Of a DNA stretch of 64,000 bases, positions 39,801 through 51,800 are shown piece after piece. Below the pieces are notes generated by a model that was given only the letters and a program-made list of their open reading frames with translations, did not search any database and was not told the DNA's origin. This DNA comes from Actinospineispora eucalypti (lineage in GTDB: Bacteria > Actinomycetota > Actinomycetes > Mycobacteriales > Pseudonocardiaceae). Position 1 is the stretch's first letter. Each line of letters starts with the position of its first letter. A program made the position numbers and the translations under genes. The stretch lies in assembly GCA_014208095.1 (NCBI GenBank), contig JACHMT010000003.1, positions 1 through 64,000 of the forward strand, given 5' to 3'.

Positions 39801-42800
39801 CGGCTCCGCGGCCGAGGGCCGGGTGTCGATCGAGGACAACGCCGAGGTCAACACCGGGTGGCTGTGGCTCGGCGCCGGGTTGGGCATGCTCGCCGGCGGC
39901 GCGCTGGCGGTCTGGTTGGGGCCGGCGGTGCTGTGGGTGTCCGCCGGAGCCTGGGCGGCCGCCGCAGTGGTCCGTCACCGACGCCAACCGGCCGCCCGAG
40001 TGGTGCTGTACGTGTTCGGCGGCGCGGCCCTGGGCGCGTTCCTGGCCCTGGCTGGCATGCCCGAGGTGGCGGCGGCCGCTGTGGTCGGGGCGCCGCGGGT
40101 CGGGCTGCCGTTGCGTGGTGTGACCGGCCTGACCGAGCTGACAGTCCTCGACGCGTCGAAGAAGCTGCCGAACGGCGAGTGGCAGGTCATGGCGGGCCGG
40201 GACTCGGGGGGTCGCCTGGTGGTGCTGCGCTCCCGCAACGTCGCGGTGAAGCTACCCCGGGACCGCGCCGCGCTGGTCCCGAGCGTCAGTGCGGCCGCGG
40301 TGCACGCGATAGCCGGGACGGACGCGGCGGCCGCGAGCTTGGGCGTGGTGCTCGAGGACATGTTCGGGAAGACCCCGGACGGCAATCAGCGGTTGCTGCG
40401 GGCCGGCCAGGTGGTCGAGGTCAACGAGCTCGAGCCGGGCGGCATGCCGGTGCCCGTTGAGCTTGGCCAGGCGCCGCTGGACCGGTTCGCCCGCCACTTC
40501 GGGGTGTTCGTCCTGCTCGGCGAGATCGACGGGCTGTGGCCGATCAACCTGATCCTGGAGCCGGAGCGGCAGGTGATCCACCCGGTCGACTTCGCGAACA
40601 GTATGTCGTCGATGGTGCCCTGGGTGGCCTTCTTGACCACGCTCAACGCCGGAGCGTGGGCCTTCGGCCGGCTCACCGAGGAAGACATCCTGGTGCAGTT
40701 CGCCGACCTGGTCGACCAGCGGGACCGGATCTTGGGTGTGTTGCCCAACGAGCGATTGCGCAAGATCGCCGACGAGCGGCTGGACTGGATGGCCGAGCGG
40801 GTCACCGGCGCGGCCGGCGGTCTAGCCGGGTGGCTGCGGACTTCGCTGGACCGGGTCCGGGGGGAGTTCGTCCGAGCCAACCCCGACTACCAACCTCCCG
40901 CCGAGGGCTTCCAGCTGCCCGCCACCACGGGAGACCCGTGGACCGAGGCATTCTTGGCCAGCCACCGCGCCTCCGGTGTGTCGGGCTATGCAACCGGCGG
41001 GCAGCTGCGCCGGTTCGTCGCCGCTGGTCACCGGGTCTGGGTACACGACCACGCCGGCGGCGACCGCTGGCTGGTCACCGTCGCGTGGGGCAAGGCCACC
41101 CAGGGACGGGTGACGCTCTCGGCAGGCGCGGCACTGGCGAACCTGGCGCGGTGGCTGGCCGGCCTGGCGCGGGCCGCGCCATGGTGGCTCGGGCCGGTCA
41201 TCGGGTTCGCACTCGTGCTGCTGGCGCCGGTGTTGCTGCCGACCAACCCGGAGATCGCTCAGGCGATGGTCGGCGGCGGGGCGCTGTTCGGCATGCGCGA
41301 GCGGTTCCAGCGGGCGGTTCAGGACCGGGCCGAGGACACCACCGTCGACGCGGATCTGCGCTTGCACACCCGGGTGGCGGAGGCCCTGGTCGAGCACCTC
41401 GCTCACCAGCCGGAGCAGACCGCCGCGCTGGACGAGCTGGTTACCGCCCTCGGCGGGGACGCCGAGGCGCGGAGCGCGGTGCGCGGCGCGGTCGAGGTGG
41501 ATCCCCGACTGCGCAGGGACGCCACCACCGCGTGGCTGGTGCCGACCGCACCCACCGGCGGCCCGGAGCCGAGCGGCGATGCCCAGCCCTTCGAGGAGAG
41601 AGCCACCCGCCCCTTCAAACCCACCGACTCGCTCGCCAGGCAGGTGTTCGCGGCGATCGACGAGTTCGCCCGGTACGCGCTAGAGCTGCCGATCGCCGAA
41701 GAAGACCGCGCGATCCTGCTTGACCTGCTGGCCTGGGTACGCGAACACCCTTCCTGGGCGATCGATGGCCGGTCGAGCTGGGTGGACGTGGTCGGCACCC
41801 GGCCGGGAACCGAGCTGCCGGACGTGCGCCTCGTCGTCTCTCACGGAGCCGTGCTCCGCTACAGCAAGGACCTCGGCCGCGTGCTGCGCGCGCTCGGCGT
41901 CCCGCCCCGGGTCAAGCTGATCCCGCTCGCCGCCCGGTTCGTCGTATGGCACGAGCTCACCCACGTACTCCAGATTGCGTACGACCATCGCACAGGCAGT
42001 AGCGAGCTGGCGCTCGCCAGCGAGGCGCTCCGTCGAGAGATCGCGCCGAAGCTGGACCTGCCGCTCGGTGGGTTGACCACCCCGGAGTGGCTGGAAACCG
42101 AGCGGCAGGCGCATGGTCTCGCGGCGCTGTTGATCACCCGCCACCTGCTCGAAACTGTGGAGCTGACCGAGCTTCAGGCCCAGTACCTGCCGACGGTGCT
42201 GCGCAGCGTGCTCGGCGACATGCGGTACGCCGAGTTCGTCGCCAACCGCGCGGACAACCCGCTCGGCGGCCCCACACCGAGCAGCCCCGGGCTGCCCGGC
42301 TACCTCTACTACTACGACGAGCGGCAGACGCTTGCCTCGCTGGCACTCACCCAGGCCGGCGGGGCCGGCGGCGCGGTCGTGGCGAACATGACCGGCGAGC
42401 AGCTGGCGGCGGCGCTGCCGAAGTCCGAGCGAGACCGGCTGGCCAGGAACTCCGAGCCGATGGACAAGCAACGGTTCTCGCGGCTGGCCGAGCCGGTTCT
42501 GGCGCCGGACGGCTCGGGCGTTGACCTCAACGATCTGGTGGAGATCGTCAACGAGGCGCCTCTGGGCGGGAGGCTGAAGGGCTTCGGCTTCCGGCCGAGG
42601 GGCGCCGCCCCGGCCCAGGGCAAGATCCTGGTACCGCGTCACGTCATCGAGCTGGTCGACCGGCTGGTCGGGCTGAACTCGGAGTTCCGGGGCTGGTGGG
42701 TGGCGTTCCTGCACCACGAGTGGCGGTTCCACATTGCCAGGGACGAGCACACCGGCCCCGATCACGACCACGACAACGACCTGCTGATCGCATGGCTGCA

Positions 42801-45800
42801 CCGGGAGATCGCCCGGCGCGCGCCAGTGCTGGCCGAGGTGCCGTGGGGTCCGGATCGGGCGGATCGGCTGGCGTTCCTGTTCACCCGGGCCGACCCCAGG
42901 GAACCGACCGGGGCCGAGCGCGCCGTGCTGCCGCCAGGGCTCGAGGTCCTGCCGGTCGGGAGGGACCTCGCGACTGCGGTCACCGGCCTGGTTGCCATCA
43001 CCTGGGCGCCGGACGGCGCGCGGAACGGGTACCCGGTCGTCCCGGAGCCGCTGGTCACCGAGACCCTCGGCATCATCGCGCTCGCCGAGGCGGTGCTGCC
43101 CAGCGAGGAAGCCGAGTGGGTGCGCGCCGATGTCCGGGCCTTCTGGGCGGGCGTGGCCGACCATGTGTTGCTGTTCCACACCGTCGGATTCGACGACTCG
43201 GAGCTCCACGGCGCCTCGGTGGACCGACCGATCCTGTTGACCCGGCTCCGCCAGCTGCGCGTCGACCACTTCATCCTGATGGCCCAGGTGGTGGCGACGC
43301 TGGTAGAGGCAATCACCGTGAGCCAGGAGGCGGCGCCGGACCGGGTGGAGCTGGAGCGGCTGCGCACGGTACTGCCCGAGGTCGAAGCCCTCTTCAGGCG
43401 TTGGCTGGCCGAGGCGCCGGGGCCGGCCGCCGGCGAGCTGGATACGCTGCTGTGGAACGCGCTGCTCTGGGACCTGCAGCTCTGGGTCGAGATCGCCGCC
43501 GAAACACAGACCAGGTACGTGGTGACCGGAGAGCTGGGCCAGCGGCTGGCGGAACTGACCGATGGGGTCGACCCGGTGGTGCTCGACATGCTCGAGCGCA
43601 TCGCCGGCGTGGCCGACAGGTTCGGGCCGGCGCCCGGGGCTGATCCGCTGGTGTGGGCGGACGACGCTCTGCGCGTGCTACGGCGGCTGCGCGAGGAGGT
43701 GCGGGGGCGCCAGATACGGCTCGCCGAGTTCAAGCGGACGCTACTGCTCGAGCTGCGTACCGGCACCCCCGACACCGGAGCCGCCTTCGAGGACGTCGCG
43801 CGGGCGAACGAGGTGCTGCTCACGGTCACCGTGCTGCTCGGACCCGGGCGACCCACCACGCCCGAACGGCTTCTGCAGGTGTTGTATGACGCCGCGCTGC
43901 TGATCGACACGGCCGACAGGTTGGTGGCCGGCCACCGAGAGCACCCCGAGGCGGGCCGTATCTCGGCGATCGCCGACGAGCTGCGCACCGCCGTCGCCGA
44001 CGAGCACGACCGGTTGGATCCGGCGAACGGGCGAGGGCTGGCCGACCGGCTGATCGCGGTGCTGGCGCGCCAGCGGGATCGCACGGCGCCGCTGGACCGG
44101 TTGGCTTGGTTGCTGCGCGCCGACCTCCTCGACCTGGTCGATGCCGTCGACAGCCGGCCGTCGGTCCTGGAACTCGACCAGACAGCACCCGGCGTTTTCG
44201 TTGTGCGCCTGCGTGAGCCCGGCGCGGGTCCGGGGTTGCTCGGTGGCGGCGCCGTGGTCATCGGTGTCGGCCTTGCCGGCGCCTCGGCGCTGACCGCCGC
44301 CACCGCGAAGCCGGCGCGGGCCGAGGAAACCGGCTCGACCCAGGCCGGCGGCGCTTCACATGGCGATGCGGGGCTGTTCGTCGTGGTCGTGGTCGGAGCA
44401 CTGCTGGCAGTGGCGGCGTCGCGTTGGTCAGCCCGGGGCGTGGCGTTGATAAGCGGGGAAGGCAAGGGCTGGACCGCGCGGGGGCCGCCGCCGCTGATGG
44501 CTGGGCTGGACCGCTGGGCAATAGCCGCGCTCGGGCTTGTCGGCATGCACGAGCTGGGCCAGCTGGCGGCCCTCGCCCCGTTCGGGCTCTTGGTTGTCGC
44601 GGCGCTGGTCAAGCGGTTCGCCCCGAAGCTCGCCGGGCGGCCGGTCGTGGCGGCGGCGCTCCTGCTGGCAGGCAAGATCGGGTTCCCGCTGCTCGTTGGC
44701 GCGGCCGTCGGCGCGACGCTGTTCCACGGCGGCGAAACGATCGGGCTGATGGGTCTGCTCACCCCGGCCAACGCGCGGGCGGTGCTGCCGCGAGGCGCCC
44801 TCGCCGAGCACATGCGGGCCGGCGAGGACGAACTGGCCGGTGTCGCCGGGCTGTTGCTGGTGGACGACCTGCCCGAACGGGTCACCGCGATCGGCGGCCC
44901 TCGCGGGGTCTGGCACTACCGCCACCTCGGCTGGATCTACCTCGACACCGGGATGTACGGCTCGCTGCCCGAGGACGCGCTGCAAGCCGTGCTGTGGCAC
45001 GAGACCCTTCGAGTCCAGCGCCCGGGTTGGCCGGATTCGCTGGTCGGCCAATATGCCCCGTTGCCGGACCTGACCGACGCCAAGCCGGGCTCCTACCGAC
45101 TTCTGCCGGCCCAGAGCAGCCGGCTAGGCACGAACCAGGTCCGTGCCGTCGGCGAGGTCGTCGAACGCTACAGCAACCCGCTGAGAGATCCACGAATCCG
45201 CCGGGAGGTAGCCGCCGCGCCGGGCGACATCGTTCACGCCCGCTGGATGAAGAAGATCATCGGATTCACTTTGGAGGAGCTGGCTCGCCCCGTCATGGAG
45301 CGGCTGGCGAACAGCAACAACGAGTTCGTGCTCAAGAACGTACGAGTGCGGATGGTGACCGGCTCGGGCGAGCCCGTGGCAGAAGTAGCCGAATTCGACT
45401 ATCTCTTCTTTGACGAGTTCGGCCTGGTGAGATATGTGGCCGTCAAGTCCCGCGCGAACAAGTTCAAGCTCTATCGAGAACGAGAGCGGTTGGCGACTCT
45501 CTTCGGCGGACTCCCGCCGGAGAGGGCAGGCCAGGCAACTGGCCTGGAGGTTTCCTGGGAAGGCGCCGGCGACTGGATCCCGCTGAGCGAATTCCGAGCG
45601 GATTACCTCGGCGAGCGGGATATCGCCGACGTCCCCATCGAGAAACTGACCCCCCGGGGCGAGAGCGGCGCCCATCACGTCGACCTGACCCGCGCGGAAC
45701 TGCACCGTGAAGTGGTGCTCGCGGTGCTTCGAGCCATCGCCGCCGTGGAAACGGCCGAACGAGCCCAAGGAATGCCGGGCACCGCCGGCACGGCCCGCAC

Positions 45801-48800
45801 GAGTCCGGGATTGCCTCGCGGTGGCGCCCTGTTCGGGCGGATCGCGGCGACCGTCGGCGCACTGCCGATGCCGCACAACGGCGGCGCGCTCTGGCACCAT
45901 GCCGAGCTGGCTGCGGGTGGCGGCTCGGAGATATTCGACTTCGGGGACTCCAGCACGTTGTTCGTGGTGCACATCGTCGCGGTCGGGCTGGCCGGTATGG
46001 CGCTGTTCGCGATCGGCGAGCGGTGGTCCCATCCCGAGTGGCGGGAGTCGGCCAAGCGGGCCGGACACATCATCGGCCCAGGGCTGGTCTTCCTGCCGAT
46101 CGCGCTGCACTCGCTGGCCGCGGTCCCGCTGGGTCTGGGACTGGCCTCTGGCTACGCGGTCGTCTCCGTTGCCCTGCTCGCCATCGGGACCGGCACGACC
46201 CGAGCTGCCCGGACCACCGCGTGGGTGATCATCGCCGTGGTAACCGCCACGATCCCAACGCTGCTGTTCAACGCGAATGCGTGGCGCTTCGGTCTGCTCA
46301 CCCCGGTATCCGCGGCCGATGTTCAGATCACCGCGCACGACTGGCTGGGCCGGTGGCCGACCGATGGTCGGGTCGTGGCGATGGCGGTCGGGGCGCTGGT
46401 CGTGGCCGGTGTGTTGTTCGTGGTGCTCGGCAGGTGGGCGATCAACCGGCGCGGCCCGCCACCGACCGACGAAGACCGACTCGAACAGATCGGCGGCGAT
46501 CAGCGCGACGCGATCTGGGCCGTGTACCTGCGCGTGCAGGGCGCCACCCGGCAGGCGAACATCTCGAGTCCCTCGCTCGACGCTCTTGGGCGCGATCTGC
46601 GGGACATCACCGCCCACGCGAGTGAGGTGGGCGAGGACTGGGTTGACCGGCTCGCCACGGCGGACGAGCTGTTCGCCGTGCTCAACGAACTGCGCTGGCT
46701 CACCGACGCCAGCCGCGAATCCCTTGGCACCGCCGAGTCCTGGGCACGCGCCTACGACATGCTCACCAGGCTGGCCCGGCTGGACCCTGGCGACTGGAGC
46801 CTCACCGACAAACGGGCGGCCGAGCTGCTGCTCATCGCCCTCACCCGTCCCATCACGACCGCCGGCGGTGTTTCCGCCGGGCGCCAAACTGGGCACCCGA
46901 CCCGGCGCGCCGGCTTCGCCGGCGACTGGACCTTCCTCAACCAACCACCGGACTGGCTCCCACACCACATCCCCTGGCGACAGCTCGACCTCGTGGAACG
47001 ACTCACGCTCGCCGTCCTCCCGGTTGTCGGGCTCCGTGACCCCACCAACGGCCTCTCCCCGCGGCTACTCACCGGTTTGGACCGGCCGCGCGGCGCCGAG
47101 GACGCCCTGTTCGAGGTGAGAACGGCCCTGCGCAACGCCCGCCCGGACGGCAATAACCCACCCAGCACCTACGACGGCGTGCTGACCCTGATCGAAACCG
47201 GCCTGTGGCTCAACCAACTCGACCGGCTCACGGACCGCGACACCACCTACACCTCGACCCACTACCTCTACGACTACCTGCGGGCCACCCACGCCGAACT
47301 ACGAACCGCCTACCTCGCCGACGACTCCGCCACCCGGGAAGCCGATCCAGCCCAGACCGACGCGAGTCAAGCCGGTGCTACGGATGCGGACCCGGCGGCC
47401 GGTACGCGGGCAGGCAGCACACGGACCGGCGCCGGTGAGGCCGGTATGGGCCAGACGGGCAGTCAGCGAGTTGACCTTGGCCGGCAGGCGGTGGCGAGGG
47501 TGCTACGGCTGCTCGGCTTCTCGCTGCTGCTCGGCGTGGTCGCTGTTGCGCTCCTGCTCACCCACCCCGGGATTGCGGCGGCCGTCGCCGTGCCCCCGAC
47601 CGGCAACCGCGCCCGCCCACACTCTCGCTGGGTGATCAAGGACGAGCGGGAAGGTGAGGCCGAGCTGTTTGCCGAGGTGTTGCGGGGCCTGGAGCGGCTT
47701 GGTCACGTGCGTCAGCAGGAGCGCGACCCGAACCGGGCGAGGGCACCGACGGCGGTGTTGGAGTTGCCGTCGACCTACCGGGTCCGGGAGCTGCTGGAAG
47801 AAGGTGGCCTCGCCGAGGACTTCCCGGAGCGGATGGTCGGGTTCTTCTGGGCCGAGCGCGACCTGATTGTGGTCTTCGAGCCGATGGCCGAGCACGTCAA
47901 GGCCCGAGGGTTGTGGCAGCGGTTGCTGGACGCGCTCAGCTCCAAACGCGGCGACGACGCCGACGAGATCGTCCGGCAGGTCTTCTTGATCCGGCCCCAC
48001 ACCTATCGGCCCGCGCCGCGAATGCGCGGGACCGGGCCGTTGTTCCTCGGTTTCGAGCTCGAGATCAACGTCCCGAAGGAACTCGTGCGGGAGGCTGCCG
48101 AGCTCGTACAACGCCGGCTCGGTGACCTGGTCTACCTCAAACGCGATCGCGATATCGCGTCCGGCTTCGAAATCGTCGCCCACCCGATGTCCTACGAGTG
48201 GGCCATGGCGCATTTCCCCTGGGACATATTCGACGAACTCGCCGCACTCGGCGCCGACCCCGGTGACCTGGGGCTGCACGTGCACATCAGCCGGGATGGA
48301 TTCAGCTCGTGGGAGCACGCGTGGGCGTGGATGGAGTTCATCCACCGCAACCGCGAACCGGTGGTCGCGCTGGCGCGGCGGGAATCGGAGCATGCCGCGT
48401 TCACCGAGAAGGACCGCCGGAACCTCAAGCTCTACGCCCAGGGCGTGGGAACCGTCAAGTACCGGGCCATCAACACCCAGCCAGCCGACACCTACGAGCT
48501 GCGGGTCTTCGCCAGCACGCTTGTCCTCGACGAGCTGCAAGCCGCGCTCGGCCTTGCCGAGGCATCGGTGGAATACACCCGGCCGCTCTCCGTGGATGAT
48601 GTCAGAGGAGAGACCGGGGAATGGTCGCGGTTCGCCGCCTGGGTGCGCGCCCGACCGCCATACGCGCCGCTCGCCCGCGAAATCGCCCGCCGCACGGCGA
48701 CCGACGCCGGCGGGCCTCGCTCCGGCGGACATCGGCCGGGCACGATGCCTGGGGGCTGGATCGGTCGCCTCATGCTTGCGCTTCTGGCGGCACCGGTGCT

Positions 48801-51800
48801 TGTGGCGCTCGGCGCCGTCCCGGCGTGGGCGTCGACGGGTTCGCCGATCGGTGGATTTGACGTGCCGGTGGCCGCGATGGTGGCCCTGGGAGCGATCGGC
48901 GTTGGGGTCTTGGTCGTGCTGCACTACGCGATCTGGCGCAACGCACCGCCCAGGGCGCGGGTGGAGGCCGAACGTGCGGCCAAGGGACCGCTTGGGGTGC
49001 GGAACTCCCGGTTGCTGCTTGGCGGCCAGTTGATCTCGTTCACCGGTTCCGGGATGCAGAACGTCGCGTTCGGCCTGTTGGTGTTCGAGTTGTCGGGGCG
49101 GAGCGGAACCGCGTTCGGTCTGGTGCTCGGCACCCACGCCATTCCGGCGGTGTTGTCGCTGGTGGGTGGGGCGTTCGCGGACCGGTTCGACAAGCGTCGG
49201 CTGCTGTCGATCACCTACACCGGGATGGCGTTGGTCGCGGTGGTGCTGGGTGTGCTGGCGACCGGCGTCACGACCGAGCTGTGGCCGGTATTCGTGCTGG
49301 CGTTCCTGCACGGCGCGCTGGTCGCCATCAACATGCCGATTCAGCAGGTGTTCGGGGTGTCGGTGGTGGGCAAGCGGCACCTGGCCCGCGCTATCGGGCT
49401 GACCGCGATCGCCGCCAACGTCGGTCTGCTGGCCGGCCCGGCGCTGGCCACGGTGTTGGTCGGCGTTGTGGGCATCGCGCCGATGTTCTGGCTGAACGCG
49501 GCCAGCTTCCTCGCCCCGCTCACCGCGCTGGCGTTGATGGACCGCGGCCAGCTGCACGCGCCCGAGACGACCGACCGCGCCAGCTCTCGCGAGGCGCTGC
49601 GTTACGTGCGCGGTCACGCAGTTGTGCTCACGGTGCTCACGGTGGCCGCGGTGGTGGCCGCCACCGCGCAGAACACCGAGGTGACCGTGCCGCTGTTGGC
49701 GTTGCACGGTCTCGGCGGCGACGGAGCCGACTACGGCACCTTGTTGGCCGCGGCCGCGATCGGGACGCTCCTCGGCGCGGTGCTCAGCGCGCTGCGGCAC
49801 GGCAAGCCCCACCTGCGGACGGTGCTCGGCGGGGCGGTGCTGCTTGGCTTGCTGCACGTCGTCGCCGGGTTCGCGCCGAGCGAGCATGCCGCCGCTCTGG
49901 TCCTGATGGTCGCCGGCCTCGTGGCGATGTTCTACGCCACCGGGATCAGCGCCTACCTGCAGCTGTCCGTCGAGCCGGCGGTGCGGGGTCGAGTCATGGG
50001 CCTGTACTCGATGCTGCTCTACGTCTTCGACCCGGTCAGCTCACCGCTGTTCGGCGCCGCCGGCGACCACTTCGGCGGGCGGTCGCCGATCCAGCTCGCC
50101 GGCGCGATCGGCGCGCTGGCCGCCGTCGCCGCGGTCGCCGTGCTGCTGCGGCCGCGTGATGTGGTCCGGATGATCGGTGAATACCGGGTTGGGTGGGTGT
50201 TCGTCCGCCACCGAGCAGTCGAGCTGCGCATCGACAACCCGGGTTTGACCCGGATCGGCAACCTGGAGCGGATCCTCGAGCTCACCGAGCGCTACCAGCG
50301 GGTCGGCGACCGCGTCGTGAAGGTCGAGAAGCTGGGCGTACTGGCCGCGTTGCCGGTCGTGAACCGGTGGCTCGACCGCGCCGCGAAGCGACGGGTGGTC
50401 TTGGTCCTGCTGGAGGTCGCGGTCGTGAGCGTAGCGCTGCTGCACGTCGTCGGGATCGGATACGCCAAACCCACCGTGATGGTGAGCGAGTATGTCGCCG
50501 CTCCGGGTGGGGTCGTCCTGCTGGCTCTCGCGATGGCGCCAACGGCAGTCGCCGTCGAGCTGGTGGCGCGCTTCGTGGACCGAGCCGATCTTGGGCGGCT
50601 GACCGTGCGGTTGTTGCGCGTTGCCGGCGTGGCGCTGGCGGTGATGGCGGCCTTCCCGACCACACCGTTCGGGGTTGCGCTCGATTGGCCGGCGCAGGTG
50701 CACCGGTGGGCGGCGGTCGTCCTGTTCATTTCGCTGCCGTGGGCGGCCATCCGGTTGGCCATCGCCCTCCCGGCGGTTCGGGCGCTGCGCGCCTCGGTGT
50801 GGACCTTCGTCGGCTTCGGCGCCGCGACCGCGGTCAGCAAAGTGCTGGACCCGGTTCTCGGCGACCTGCCATGGCTGCTGTCGACCGGCATACTCGAGCG
50901 GATCGCGTTGGGCGCCGGCGTGGTGGTGCTGGCGCTGGTCGCCGGCAGGTTGGGCGCGGGCGTGTGGAGCGTCGGCCGAGTCGGGCACAGCGGCGAGCTG
51001 GTCGGGCGGGCGCGGGCGCTTGCCGGGCGGGTCGGGTTGGACCGGCTGGCGGCGGGCGCCGGATTCGCCGGCGCGTTCGCCTTCGGCCAGGCCGCGGTGG
51101 TCGGCGCCTTCGTACTGCTCATCGGCGCCTGGCTGGTCCACCACTGGTTCCCCGGGCTGGCGCGACAACCGGCGGTGGCGCGGGCGCTGCGGCTGATCGG
51201 CGAGTTCGGGATCCCGCTGCTGCTGGGGGCGGCCGCCGGGGTCGTGCTGTTCCACCCCGGTGGGATCGCGGTGGCCGCGGTCGTGTCCCCGTTCGGTCCG
51301 CACTCCGGCGGGGTGATCAGGGACGAGCGGCCGGGTGAGCGGGCGTTGTTCGTCAACGTGCTGCGCCGCTTGAGGGGACTCGGTGAGGAGCGCCAGCAGC
51401 GCAGAGACGCCAACCGGGAGAGGGCGCCGCCGGCGGTGCTGGAGTTGCCGGTGAACGACGAGGTCCGTGCGCTGCTGGCAGAGGGAGGACTCGCCGAGGA
51501 CTTCCCGGAGCGCATGGTCGGGTTCTTCTGGGCCGAAGAAGACCTGAACGTGGTATTCACGCCGATGGCTGAGCGCGTGCGGGCGGCCGGGCTGTGGAAG
51601 CGGCTGATGCACAACGCGGAGTTCTTCCACCGCGCCGGCAACCGCGCCGGCATTAACGACTTCGGCTTCGACTACGACAGCGACGCCGACGACATCGTCG
51701 GGCTGCTCTTCGGCCTCGACCGACCGCGCCCCTCGCCGGCGCGCCCGCTGGTTGGTCTTCCGCTGGAAATGCTGGACATCGCGGCAATCGACGAGATCGT

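Noticed and set aside
35017..39987. Very long minus-strand open frame (1,656 codons), and others of several hundred codons opposite the giant gene
   Set aside because: High GC makes stops rare in all frames. The translation is low-complexity Arg/Pro/Gln/His-rich with no domain, while the + frame has recognisable domains throughout.
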